From JAUIAI01 sp049680625 (GTDB lineage: Bacteria; Pseudomonadota; Gammaproteobacteria; Burkholderiales; Burkholderiaceae_E), in NCBI GenBank assembly GCA_049680625.1, contig JBAUID010000058.1, positions 86,728 to 150,727 on the forward strand: DNA of 64,000 bases, given 5' to 3'. Below, in pieces: positions 1 to 7,967 of this stretch. The notes below the pieces were generated by a model, which did not search any database, had not been told where the DNA came from, and saw only the letters and a program-made list of their open reading frames with translations. Numbering within the stretch: the stretch's first letter is position 1; each line of letters starts with the position of its first letter. Both the position numbers and the translations under genes were made by a program.

Positions 1-28
1 CCCGCACGGATGGTGTCGTGTCGATGTG

Positions 29-47
29 ATCTCCTCACACAGGAGAT
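29..47 (+). promoter_or_regulatory. rpsF leader hairpin that sequesters the ribosome binding site
   Basis: A perfect 7-bp inverted repeat (ATCTCCT at 29-35, AGGAGAT at 41-47, 5-nt loop) contains the Shine-Dalgarno sequence AGGAG of rpsF, whose ATG is at 51. A weaker stem (CACG at 5-8, CGTG at 17-20) lies just upstream. In several bacteria the S6:S18 complex binds the rpsF leader and represses its own operon, and this hairpin would fit such a switch. The leader is cut by the window edge, so the full motif cannot be judged. Confidence 0.55.
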
Positions 48-50
48 TTT

Positions 51-515
51 ATGCGTCACTACGAGATAGTGTTTATTGTCCACCCCGATCAGTCTGAGCA
101 GGTTCCTGCCATGATCGAGCGTTACAAGACTCTGGTTACCGGCCAAAAAGGTGCGGTTCATCGGGTCGAAGACTGGGGCCGTCGTCAGCTGGCCTACCTG
201 ATCCAGAAAGTTGCCAAAGCCCACTACGTGTTGATGAACGTCGAGTGCGAGCCAGCCACTATTGCTGAACTCGAGCACGGCTTTAAATTCAATGATGCAG
301 TATTACGCCATATGACGGTCTCAATGAAGAAAGCGACGACTGGTGCTTCGCCGATGTGGAAGCAGATTCAGAAAGAAGAGTCACGCAAAGCCGCTGAGCC
401 TGTAGCCACGCCTAGGGCTGCCGACGACACTGACGACACTGACGACACTGACGACACTGAAAAAGCCGAAGTCGTTAGTGAAGCCAAGGCTGGCGCAACG
501 GAAACCCGGGAATAA
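51..515 (+). CDS. rpsF: 30S ribosomal protein S6
   Basis: S6 binds S18 and 16S rRNA in the platform of the small ribosomal subunit. The first ~100 residues are a complete S6 fold: it opens with MRHYEIVFIVHPDQSEQV and contains the core stretch VEDWGRRQLAYLIQK. The C-terminal tail of about 50 residues is long and acidic, and includes four DDT tripeptides at residues 125-136. E. coli S6 also has a variable acidic tail, extended by RimK, so a long tail is not foreign to the family. It is the first gene of rpsF-priB-rpsR-rplI and is preceded by an SD-sequestering hairpin. Identification is certain; the tail repeat is unusual. Confidence 0.97.
   Translation: MRHYEIVFIVHPDQSEQVPAMIERYKTLVTGQKGAVHRVEDWGRRQLAYLIQKVAKAHYVLMNVECEPATIAELEHGFKFNDAVLRHMTVSMKKATTGASPMWKQIQKEESRKAAEPVATPRAADDTDDTDDTDDTEKAEVVSEAKAGATETRE
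423..458 (+). repeat. Four 9-bp tandem repeats in the 3' end of rpsF
   Basis: The unit GACGACACT is repeated exactly four times. It is in frame with rpsF and encodes four Asp-Asp-Thr triplets in the acidic tail. The copies are identical at the nucleotide level, which suggests recent slippage expansion. Confidence 0.9.
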
Positions 516-530
516 CAGCTGGCATGTGGA

Positions 531-860
531 GTGTCTGATTGCGTGAATCAGCTGCGCCTTAGTGCGTGTCTGGTGGAGTGTGAGCCCTTGCGATTTACCC
601 CGGCCGGCGTGGCCATTTGTCAGGGCAAGCTGGAACACGAATCGACACAACTCGATGCAGGCCATGACCGTCAGGTCAAACTGTCGATTGCTGCACGTTT
701 TGCCGGTCCGCTGGCTGAGCAGATTTCCAAAGAGTCGCTTGGTTGTGCGTTACAGGTTAAAGGTTTTCTTGCCCCAAAACGTGTCTTTCGAGATGGCACA
801 AGTAGTGCCTCCCTGGTCTTTCATGTTGTGGCCTATCAGATAAATAAAACCGCTACTTAG
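531..860 (+). CDS. priB: Primosomal replication protein N (PriB)
   Basis: PriB is a small OB-fold single-stranded DNA-binding protein that helps PriA restart stalled replication forks. The 109-residue product has the PriB pattern: N-terminal NQLRLSACLVE, the GKLEHES strand, and a C-terminal VFHVVAYQIN strand. Its place between rpsF and rpsR is the classic position in Beta- and Gammaproteobacteria. The start is GTG at 531, 15 nt after the rpsF stop, with a weak GTGGA ribosome binding site, so translational coupling to rpsF is likely. An overlapping ORF in another frame (from 562) is a shadow. Confidence 0.92.
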   Translation: MSDCVNQLRLSACLVECEPLRFTPAGVAICQGKLEHESTQLDAGHDRQVKLSIAARFAGPLAEQISKESLGCALQVKGFLAPKRVFRDGTSSASLVFHVVAYQINKTAT

Positions 861-884
861 CAATTACCGAATACAGGAATACAA

Positions 885-1163
885 ATGGCAACTAGAAGAA
901 ACGCAAAAGGAAAAGATCGTGGACGTCGCCGTCCGGCTCAGAGCGCGTTGTTTAAGCGCAAAAAATTCTGCCGCTTCACCGCAGAAAACATTGAGTGGAT
1001 CGACTACAAAGACGTTGATTTACTTAAAGAATTCATCAGTGATACAGGCAAGGTAATCCCGGCGCGGCTTACCGGTACGTCGGCAAAATACCAGCGCCAG
1101 TTAGGGGTCGCGATCAAGCGAGCCCGTTTCCTGGCATTGCTGCCGTTCACCGACAACCACTAA
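885..1163 (+). CDS. rpsR: 30S ribosomal protein S18
   Basis: S18 partners S6 on the 30S platform. The core from FKRKKFCRF at residue 23 to ARFLALLPF near the end is unmistakable. At 92 residues it is longer than the usual ~75 because of a basic N-terminal stretch (RRNAKGKDRGRRRP) that probably contacts rRNA. It lies 24 nt downstream of priB in the same operon. The ATG start follows GGAATACAA. Confidence 0.97.
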   Translation: MATRRNAKGKDRGRRRPAQSALFKRKKFCRFTAENIEWIDYKDVDLLKEFISDTGKVIPARLTGTSAKYQRQLGVAIKRARFLALLPFTDNH

Positions 1164-1177
1164 GCGGGGGTTAAATC

Positions 1178-1630
1178 ATGCAAATTATTCTTCTTGAAAA
1201 AGTGGTCAATCTCGGCGAACTTGGTGATGTCGTTAAGGTCAAAGACGGTTACGCACGCAATTTCCTGGTTCCGCAGGGTAAGGCGCGTCGTGCAACTCCG
1301 GCCGCAATTGCTGAATTCGAAACCCGTCGCGCCGATCTTGAAAAAGCCCAGGCCGATCGCCTTGCCGCTGCCCGGTCAGCCGGTGAAAAACTCAACGGGT
1401 CAACTATCGAACTCAAGGAAAAAGCCGGTGTTGATGGCCGCTTGTTTGGCTCGGTGACTAACTTTTCTGTTGCTGATGCCTTAAAAGCCCAGGGGCACGA
1501 GGTTGATCGCTCCATGGTGCGCATGCCTGACGGGCCAATAAAGACAATTGGTGAATACGAGGTACAGGTTGCATTCCACAGCGAAGTTTTATCGCAGGTA
1601 AAAGTGGTTGTCCTCGGAGAGTCCGCATAG
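1178..1630 (+). CDS. rplI: 50S ribosomal protein L9
   Basis: L9 binds 23S rRNA near the L1 stalk and limits frameshifting. The 150-residue product has the N-terminal rRNA-binding domain (MQIILLEKVVNLGELGDVV, then the loop GYARNFLVPQGKA), the long connecting helix at about residues 45-75, and the C-terminal domain with GRLFGSVT. It is 14 nt after rpsR and is the last gene before a strong hairpin terminator, which separates the ribosomal protein genes from dnaB. Confidence 0.97.
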   Translation: MQIILLEKVVNLGELGDVVKVKDGYARNFLVPQGKARRATPAAIAEFETRRADLEKAQADRLAAARSAGEKLNGSTIELKEKAGVDGRLFGSVTNFSVADALKAQGHEVDRSMVRMPDGPIKTIGEYEVQVAFHSEVLSQVKVVVLGESA

Positions 1631-1651
1631 CGGAATCTGTCGTCCAGCCGC

Positions 1652-1684
1652 AAAAACGGAGCGCCCCGGCGCTCCGTTTTGCGT
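1652..1684 (+). terminator. Rho-independent terminator after rplI
   Basis: A perfect 13-bp stem (1653-1665 pairing with 1668-1680) is formed by AAAACGGAGCGCC and its complement. It ends in TTTT, with more T just after. It lies 22 nt downstream of the rplI stop. The A-rich left arm means it could also act on the other strand. dnaB starts 35 nt later and probably needs its own promoter or read-through. Confidence 0.85.
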
Positions 1685-1718
1685 TTCTTGAATACCTTAG
1701 TCGGGATACACTTGACCC

Positions 1719-3203
1719 ATGAGCGCAGTATTTGATGATGCCGACAATCTTCCGGCCGGGCCGGATGACCCTGGGCCAGAACCACCATTCGACGAGCCAC
1801 CCGCAGAGCAAACCCCCTACGCTCCGGTTGACCGTGAAGTGGCAAACCTGCGTGTGCCGCCGCAATCAGTTGAGGCTGAGCAAGCGGTTCTGGGTGGCTT
1901 ACTGCTTGACAACGCAGCCTTCGAGCGGGTTTCCGATGTTCTGAGCCCAACTGATTTTTATCGTCGCGACCACCAGCTGATCTGGACCCAAATTACCCGG
2001 CTCATTGACCGCAATCAGCCGGCGGATGTGGTCACCGTATTTGAAGCGTTGCAGTCTGACGGGCAGGCTGATCAGTTATCCGGGGGGATGGCGTACTTAA
2101 ATTCGTTGGCCCTTGAAACCCCGTCTGCGGCCAATGCCCGACGGTATGCTGAAATAGTCCGAGACCGGGCTATTTTGCGCCGCCTGATTTCGACCACTGA
2201 GGACATTGCGTCCACCGCATTTGAGCCGCGGGGCCGGGACACGGCACAGTTACTCGACGAAGCCGAAGCGAAGATCATGTCGATCTCCGAGCAACGCAAT
2301 CGCCGACAGGATGGTTTTCGCCCGTTCAATTCTGTTTTGTCTGCGGTCGTCGACCGTATTGATGAATTGTACAGTCAAGACAATCCGAGTGACATCACGG
2401 GGACGGCAACGGGGTTTTCGGACCTTGATCGCATGACCTCGGGCCTGCAGCCAGGTGATCTGATTATTGTTGCCGGGCGCCCGTCGATGGGTAAAACTGC
2501 TTTCTCGGTCAATATCGCCGAGCACGTGGCATTTGAACAGCAGTTACCAGTTGCTATTTTCAGTATGGAAATGGGTGCTGAGCAACTGGCCCAGCGTTCG
2601 TTGTGTTCTATCGGCCGTCTTGATCAGCAGCGCCTGCGTACGGGACGGCTGACAGATGACGACTGGAGCCGCCTGACCACTGCAATTACCAAGATGAACG
2701 ACGCACAGTTGTACATCGATGAGACCCCGGCGCTCAATTCCATGGAACTGCGGTCTCGTGCCCGACGCTTGTCACGTGAGCATCAGCAACTAGGCTTGAT
2801 CGTTATAGACTATATCCAGCTGATGGGATCAGCGTCGGCTGGTGAAAACCGGGCAACCGAAATTTCAGAGATTTCCCGCTCCCTAAAAGGTCTGGCGAAA
2901 GAACTGAAGTGTCCGGTCATTGCCTTGTCGCAGCTCAATCGAGCGCTGGAGCAACGGCCAAACAAACGCCCGGTGATGTCTGACTTGCGCGAATCCGGTG
3001 CCATCGAACAAGATGCCGACGTTATTCTGTTTATTTATCGGGATGAGGTTTACAACCCGGATACTCCCGACAAAGGCAGCGCAGAAATTATCATTGGAAA
3101 GCAGCGTAACGGCCCGATCGGCACGGTGCGTTTGACGTTTATGGGGCAATACACCCGGTTCGAAAATTTTGCGTCCACTGACCACATGAGCTACGGCGAG
3201 TAG
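1719..3203 (+). CDS. dnaB: Replicative DNA helicase DnaB
   Basis: DnaB is the hexameric 5'-3' helicase that drives the replication fork and recruits DnaG primase. The 494-residue product has the N-terminal DnaB domain (VPPQSVEAEQAVLGGLL at about 46-62), the linker, and the RecA-like motor domain. Walker A is GRPSMGKTAF near residue 253, Walker B is LIVIDYIQLM, and the DLRESGAIEQDADV motif is present. About 40 acidic, proline-rich residues precede the core and are probably disordered. No intein is present. The rplI-dnaB order is common in Gammaproteobacteria, but the usual downstream alr is replaced here by pobA. Confidence 0.97.
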   Translation: MSAVFDDADNLPAGPDDPGPEPPFDEPPAEQTPYAPVDREVANLRVPPQSVEAEQAVLGGLLLDNAAFERVSDVLSPTDFYRRDHQLIWTQITRLIDRNQPADVVTVFEALQSDGQADQLSGGMAYLNSLALETPSAANARRYAEIVRDRAILRRLISTTEDIASTAFEPRGRDTAQLLDEAEAKIMSISEQRNRRQDGFRPFNSVLSAVVDRIDELYSQDNPSDITGTATGFSDLDRMTSGLQPGDLIIVAGRPSMGKTAFSVNIAEHVAFEQQLPVAIFSMEMGAEQLAQRSLCSIGRLDQQRLRTGRLTDDDWSRLTTAITKMNDAQLYIDETPALNSMELRSRARRLSREHQQLGLIVIDYIQLMGSASAGENRATEISEISRSLKGLAKELKCPVIALSQLNRALEQRPNKRPVMSDLRESGAIEQDADVILFIYRDEVYNPDTPDKGSAEIIIGKQRNGPIGTVRLTFMGQYTRFENFASTDHMSYGE

Positions 3204-3281
3204 GCCAGCCAAGTTGGTTCGTTGTTTGGTCAGTAGGTTGACAAGTTAGGTGAAGTTATCTCGCGAGACAGGTAGATTTCA

Positions 3282-4454
3282 GTGCGTTCACAAGTAGTTA
3301 TCATTGGTGCCGGCCCCTCCGGCTTATTGATTGGTCAGCTGTTGCACAACGCTGGAATCGAAAACGTTATTCTCGAACGAGTCAGCGGCGAGTATGTTCT
3401 TGGGCGGGTGCGTGCCGGAGTCCTGGAACAAGGTACAGTCGAACTGCTGGAAGAGGCTGGGGTCAGCGAGCGATTGCACAAGCAAGGTTTGCCCCATGGC
3501 GGTATTCTTCTTTCATTTGCTGACCAACTGCACCGCATCAATTTGAGTGAACTGACAGGTGGTAGTCGGGTCACTGTTTACGGACAAACCGAGGTGACGT
3601 CCGATTTGATGGATGCCCGGGCTAGCGCTGGTGCCACTACCGTATACGAGGCGGCCAACGTCCAGCCACACGACTTACTCACTGATTCTCCCTACGTAAC
3701 CTATCAACATGACGGAAGTGAGCACAGGATCGATTGCGATTTTGTGGTGGGTTGTGATGGCTATCACGGCGTTAGTCGTAAAAGCATTCCGGCAGCTTCG
3801 CTGAACACATTTGAAAAACTTTATCCATTTGGCTGGCTTGGCATTCTTGCCGATGTGCCCCCGGTTAATGATGAGTTAATTTACGGGAACCATGAACGCG
3901 GATTTTCATTGTGCTCAATGCGCTCGACTACCCGTAGCCGTTACTATCTGCAGTGTCCGCTTGATACCAACATCGACGATTGGCCTGACGACCGTTTCTG
4001 GGATGAATTAAAGCGCCGTCTGCCTGCTGAGGCAGCAGACACCATGGTTACCGGGCCGTCGTTTGAGAAGTCGATAGCGCCTCTGCGTTCTTTTGTCGCT
4101 GAGCCAATGCGATACGGTCAGCTTTTTTTGTGTGGTGATGCCGCTCACATCGTCCCGCCTACCGGTGCTAAGGGCCTGAACCTGGCCGCCAGCGACGTCC
4201 ACTATTTATACCGCGGATTGCTGGAGTTTTATCGACAGGGGAGTCGACAGGGAATTGATGACTATTCGGCTATCGCTTTGCGTCGGGTGTGGAAAGCGGT
4301 CAGGTTTTCCTGGTGGTTCACGACTCAGATGCACTTATTTCCTGACAGTGGGGCGTTTGGTCAAAAGATCCAGGAAGCGGAACTCGATTATCTGGTGAAT
4401 TCACGTTCAGCATCAATGTCGCTGGCTGAGAACTACGTTGGGCTCCCGTACTAA
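3282..4454 (+). CDS. pobA: 4-hydroxybenzoate 3-monooxygenase (PobA)
   Basis: PobA is a flavoprotein that hydroxylates 4-hydroxybenzoate to protocatechuate with NADPH and O2, the entry to the beta-ketoadipate pathway. The 390-residue product matches the family's usual length. It has the FAD dinucleotide motif GAGPSG (9-14), the PobA signature YVLGRVRAGVLEQGTVELL, the internal CDGYHG motif and the flavin GD motif CGDAAHIVPPTGAKGLN. The start is GTG at 3282. No PobR-type regulator and no protocatechuate dioxygenase gene is nearby, so the rest of the pathway must be encoded elsewhere. It is transcribed alone and converges on the glycosyltransferase gene. Confidence 0.95.
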   Translation: MRSQVVIIGAGPSGLLIGQLLHNAGIENVILERVSGEYVLGRVRAGVLEQGTVELLEEAGVSERLHKQGLPHGGILLSFADQLHRINLSELTGGSRVTVYGQTEVTSDLMDARASAGATTVYEAANVQPHDLLTDSPYVTYQHDGSEHRIDCDFVVGCDGYHGVSRKSIPAASLNTFEKLYPFGWLGILADVPPVNDELIYGNHERGFSLCSMRSTTRSRYYLQCPLDTNIDDWPDDRFWDELKRRLPAEAADTMVTGPSFEKSIAPLRSFVAEPMRYGQLFLCGDAAHIVPPTGAKGLNLAASDVHYLYRGLLEFYRQGSRQGIDDYSAIALRRVWKAVRFSWWFTTQMHLFPDSGAFGQKIQEAELDYLVNSRSASMSLAENYVGLPY

Positions 4455-4483
4455 GTTCAGCTAACAGCTAACGCAGGCTAAGA

Positions 4484-5554
4484 CTAAATTCGCTGTGTGT
4501 CGCTAACGCCAAGAACCACCCGTAGCGCTTTCTGGAACACTGGGTTGCGTTCACTTGGAAGGCGTCGTGCGAGAATGATCTTTTTACCAATACTGGCTGG
4601 TAGAACTGATAGCGACGCAATGAACAAGCTGAGCAGAATTTTCATACGCAGCGGCAGGGCACTGTCGGCCAATCGCGAAACGTATCGACGGCTCAGGCTG
4701 AACGGCACGCGTTTGCCGGACAAACCTTGTTTCAGGCACTGCGCTTCCAATTCGATTACCGTAGTCCCGGGTTGCGGATGAACCGCGTGTGGTGCCAGTA
4801 AGCGCAATTCTTCCCAACGCAGTTTATGTCGTCGCAAAGAGCGTTCGTATAAGGCAACGCTGGGCGCATGTTGCAGGCTGAAGTTGGCGCCATGGATTCT
4901 GTAATTTGCGATGATCTGCGTAACCGAGCGAACCTCACCAAGGTATGGCATTGACAGCATCGGTGATCCATCAAACGCTTCATTGGCCATTAACTGATCA
5001 AGCGGAAGCGAGCGCAGGGTTTTTACGGAAAACACGTTGCCAGAGGTGGGTGGGCTTGTGTAAAAACCCATCACCTCGTTATCAATAATCATGTCCTGGG
5101 TTGTGTAGCCCCGTGGGTAGGCCGGAATCACAGAATCCAGTGGTCGATCGTTATCAACGCAGCGCAGTTGAAACTGGACTTTTACCGGGTTGCCTGCCAG
5201 GTGTTCCCTAATGATGGTTGCGGCATCCGGATCGGCGAAATCGTCAGCATCAAGAAAGTAAACAAATCGCGTGCGTACCAGGGGCAGGGCATAGACCGCG
5301 GCTCCAAGCTGACCGCTGTTTTCTTTGAACACGGCTTGAATTTTGTCGCCGTATGAATTAATTATTTCTCGCGAACCGTCGGTTGATCCATCATCAACCA
5401 CCAGGATCTGATCGAATGGTTTGCTTTGGTTGAGTAAGCTGTCGATCGCCTGGCGAAGGTAGATCTCATAGTTGTAGCTGAAGACGATCACCGCAACGCT
5501 CGTATTGCCGGTGATTTCCTGGCCATTTCGCGTGATTTGGGTTTCTGCAGACAT
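4484..5554 (-). CDS. Glycosyltransferase family 2
   Basis: This is a GT-A fold inverting glycosyltransferase of 356 residues that uses a nucleotide sugar. The N-terminal domain shows VAVIVFSYNYEIYLRQAI, the nucleotide-binding VVDDGSTDGS, and the metal-binding FLDADDFADPDA in place of a plain DxD. The C-terminal ~100 residues are basic with a hydrophobic helix (ILLSLFIASLSVLPASI) that may attach to the inner membrane. The chosen ATG at 5554 lies one base after the stop of the enolase-like gene. The frame stays open to 5653, but that start would lie inside the upstream gene. It is the last gene of a four-gene minus-strand unit. Acceptor and product are unknown. Confidence 0.85.
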   Translation of the reverse strand: MSAETQITRNGQEITGNTSVAVIVFSYNYEIYLRQAIDSLLNQSKPFDQILVVDDGSTDGSREIINSYGDKIQAVFKENSGQLGAAVYALPLVRTRFVYFLDADDFADPDAATIIREHLAGNPVKVQFQLRCVDNDRPLDSVIPAYPRGYTTQDMIIDNEVMGFYTSPPTSGNVFSVKTLRSLPLDQLMANEAFDGSPMLSMPYLGEVRSVTQIIANYRIHGANFSLQHAPSVALYERSLRRHKLRWEELRLLAPHAVHPQPGTTVIELEAQCLKQGLSGKRVPFSLSRRYVSRLADSALPLRMKILLSLFIASLSVLPASIGKKIILARRLPSERNPVFQKALRVVLGVSDTQRI

Positions 5555-5555
5555 T

Positions 5556-6866
5556 TTACGAATTATGTCTCCGGCCCCATTCAGTATCGGCCAGTGGCTG
5601 ACTACCGGCAAATTGTGCCGGGCCAATGGCGTCCTGAATCCGAATACACTCATTCCACTTGGCCATTCGCTCGGACCGACTGAAAGACCCGACCTTCAGC
5701 TGGCCACTGCTCAGACCGGTGGCGAGATGGCAAATGCTCAGATCTTCGGTTTCCCCGGAACGGGCTGAGACAATAGTCCCCCATCCCGCATTCTTTGCTG
5801 CCGTGAGGGTATCGAGTGACTCGGTCACCGTTCCAACCTGGTTGACCTTGATTAAAACTGCGTTGCAAGTCTTGTTTTGTACGGCGCGATCTACCAGGGC
5901 TTTGTTCGTTACCAGGTAGTCGTCGCCAATGATCTGAATCCGTTTGCCGTAGGCTGCCGTGAACGCACGCATACCAGCGTCATCATCTTCAGCCAACGGA
6001 TCTTCGATCGAAACAATCGGGTAGCGATCAATCCATTGTCCAAGCATTTCACACAGCGCGTCGCTGTCGAGTTCGCGTTTGTCCAGGCCGAGTTTGTAAC
6101 GGTTGGCGCTGCCAAATTCTGATGCGGCGATATCCAGTGAGATGACCACTTTTTCGCCAGGTGTCTGGCCAGCCATTTCGATAGCGCGAATCAGGAGTTC
6201 CAGGGCTTGTTCGTTGGTGTCGAACATCGGCCACCAGCCACCTTCGTCAGCAACGCCGGCAAGTTTTCCTGCATCTGCCATCAGGCGCCCGGCAGCGTAG
6301 TAAATCTCCGCGGTAATTTCTATCGCGTCTTCAAAACTCTCTGCCCCCGGAACCATGACCATGAAGTCTTGTATGTCCACCCGGCGTCCGGCGTGAGCGC
6401 CACCGCCAAAGATCTGAATTTCTGGCAAAGGTAGTTGCGGTTTTACTCTGTACTGGCTTGCCAGGTATTGCCAAAGGGTTGAGCCAGTAGCGTCTGCTGC
6501 CGCATGCAGGATGGCCAGTGAGGTGGCCACAATGGCGTTGCCTCCGAGGTGAGTTTTCAACGGCGTGCCATCCAGGTCGATAAGGCACTGATCAATAGCT
6601 TGTTGATTGCTCCCGTCCTGACCGGTTAGCGCCGGTGCGATAACGTCATTGACCGCAGCCACCGCAGCACGAACATCGCGACCACCAAGACGGGGAGAGG
6701 CGTCGCGTAAGTCAGTCGCCTCGCGCGACCCACGGGACGCTCCGGCGGGCGCAATTGCGCGCCCAAAGCCGCCGCCCGCAAATCGAACCTCGGCTTCGAC
6801 GGTCGGGAATCCCCGTGAGTCCCAGACACGCCGTGCTTTGATGTGCTGGATTTGGTGTGGGTTCAT
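5556..6866 (-). CDS. Divergent enolase paralogue (enolase superfamily)
   Basis: This 436-residue protein aligns along its whole length with enolase. Conserved features are DSRGFPTVE (16-24), the DEGG general-acid/base loop (E208), the three Mg ligands D245, E288 and D315, the base K340 in LIKVNQVGT, and K391. Two active-site positions differ. The SHRSGETED motif reads SARSGETED, so the substrate-binding His is Ala368, and QEFM reads QDFM (Asp167). GASTG reads GASRG and the NGG loop is altered. Housekeeping enolase usually neighbours pyrG or ftsB. Here the gene is 3 nt after a small-molecule kinase and 1 nt before a glycosyltransferase. I infer a specialised paralogue acting on a related phosphorylated acid; weak canonical activity is not excluded. 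Confidence 0.8.
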   Translation of the reverse strand: MNPHQIQHIKARRVWDSRGFPTVEAEVRFAGGGFGRAIAPAGASRGSREATDLRDASPRLGGRDVRAAVAAVNDVIAPALTGQDGSNQQAIDQCLIDLDGTPLKTHLGGNAIVATSLAILHAAADATGSTLWQYLASQYRVKPQLPLPEIQIFGGGAHAGRRVDIQDFMVMVPGAESFEDAIEITAEIYYAAGRLMADAGKLAGVADEGGWWPMFDTNEQALELLIRAIEMAGQTPGEKVVISLDIAASEFGSANRYKLGLDKRELDSDALCEMLGQWIDRYPIVSIEDPLAEDDDAGMRAFTAAYGKRIQIIGDDYLVTNKALVDRAVQNKTCNAVLIKVNQVGTVTESLDTLTAAKNAGWGTIVSARSGETEDLSICHLATGLSSGQLKVGSFSRSERMAKWNECIRIQDAIGPAQFAGSQPLADTEWGRRHNS

Positions 6867-6869
6867 GGC

Positions 6870-7940
6870 TTACAAGGCGGATTGGAGGCGATCGACGAGC
6901 TGAACTATTGATCTTACCGGCTTAGATAGCATCTCAACCGCGACTGTGCGGACTTTTCTGCGAGTATTTGTGTCCAGATATTCGACGGGGGACTTTCCGT
7001 CGACCCGGGCGAGCATCAGCGCGGGCAGCAGGGCACAGGTTTTCTCCTCCATTTTTGCAATGGGCTCCCAATTCACATGGGGCTGGTAGGCCTGAAAAAA
7101 TTGTTGCATCGCTTGCAATAATTTACCGTGCGCCCCCTTGATATGGAAGGATTTTAGTGCCAGATGATTGCTAAAAAACGCTATATCAAATGCCGGGTCG
7201 CCGAAACTGGCGCATTCGGCGTCCAGCACAATTGGGCCGTTAGCGCCAATTAATACGTTTTTTGGCGACAAGTCACCGTGCACTAACGCCAGCCTGGCCT
7301 GGTCGTAGTGCCTGGCCAGCAGCTTTAGCTGGGGTGCGACCTGCGGATGTTGGTCAGCGGTATACGTCAGGTAGGGCTCGAGTCGAAGCGCATAGAAATC
7401 CGCCGCGTTATTAAAACGACCCGAGTCAAAATCCGGAGTTGCAGAAGCGGCATGAATTTGCCCAATGATGTCTCCAATCGCTGCCGCCTCACCCTGATCT
7501 GCCTGACCAGACAGCAATCCGTTTTTGTAGTTCCAGGCTTGTGACGGGTCGACAAAAGCCATCGCGAAGCCATTGGACTGAGAACTGCGTCCGAGCAATT
7601 CAGGGACAGCAGTGGGCACAACGCCGGCGGCAAATTCGATCCAGCGATATTCAGCAAGATTTCGCCGGACCGGGGCAAACCAGGCGGCATCGACACGTAA
7701 CTGGTCAAGTGAGCACTTGATGCATATTGACCGATGCTTCAATTCGACAACGGCAATGTCAGACGACACACCGCCAGTCAATGCTTTGATTGCCTGAATA
7801 TCTGTCACATCTCCAAGGCCAAGCTCTTGAACAATGGATTCGCATTGCCGCCTGAAGGTGTCGGGGATTGCCAGATTGGTGTCGGTTGGCGCCTGTTGAG
7901 TCGGGTTGGCGCCTGTTGAGTCGCGGGTTCGTTTGCCCAT
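6870..7940 (-). CDS. APH-fold phosphotransferase (small-molecule kinase)
   Basis: This 356-residue enzyme belongs to the aminoglycoside/choline/methylthioribose kinase fold. It has the nucleotide-loop motif TGGVSSDI (55-62), a candidate ATP-binding lysine in ICIKCS (near residue 75), the catalytic loop LVHGDLSPKNVL (Asp223, Asn228) and the metal-binding VLDAECASFGDPAFDIAFF (Asp240, Asp252). It phosphorylates a hydroxyl group of a small molecule; the substrate cannot be told from sequence. It sits 27 nt after the histidine kinase gene and 3 nt before the enolase-like gene. The first ~20 residues include a 20-bp tandem duplication, so the true N-terminus is uncertain. A resistance role is unlikely given the neighbours. 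Confidence 0.8.
   Translation of the reverse strand: MGKRTRDSTGANPTQQAPTDTNLAIPDTFRRQCESIVQELGLGDVTDIQAIKALTGGVSSDIAVVELKHRSICIKCSLDQLRVDAAWFAPVRRNLAEYRWIEFAAGVVPTAVPELLGRSSQSNGFAMAFVDPSQAWNYKNGLLSGQADQGEAAAIGDIIGQIHAASATPDFDSGRFNNAADFYALRLEPYLTYTADQHPQVAPQLKLLARHYDQARLALVHGDLSPKNVLIGANGPIVLDAECASFGDPAFDIAFFSNHLALKSFHIKGAHGKLLQAMQQFFQAYQPHVNWEPIAKMEEKTCALLPALMLARVDGKSPVEYLDTNTRRKVRTVAVEMLSKPVRSIVQLVDRLQSAL
7884..7923 (-). repeat. Perfect 20-bp tandem duplication in the 5' end of the kinase gene
   Basis: The 20-bp unit beginning GGTTGGCGCC on the plus strand occurs twice with no spacer (7884-7903 and 7904-7923). Because 20 is not a multiple of three, the two copies are read in different frames. 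The duplication therefore changed which upstream start codon is in frame with the kinase domain. Confidence 0.9.
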
Positions 7941-7967
7941 GTGCGCAGTATAACTGGCTTGTTGCGG

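Noticed and set aside
6870..7940. Aminoglycoside resistance gene
   Set aside because: Only the general APH fold is shared; the operon context with an enolase-like and a glycosyltransferase gene points to metabolism.
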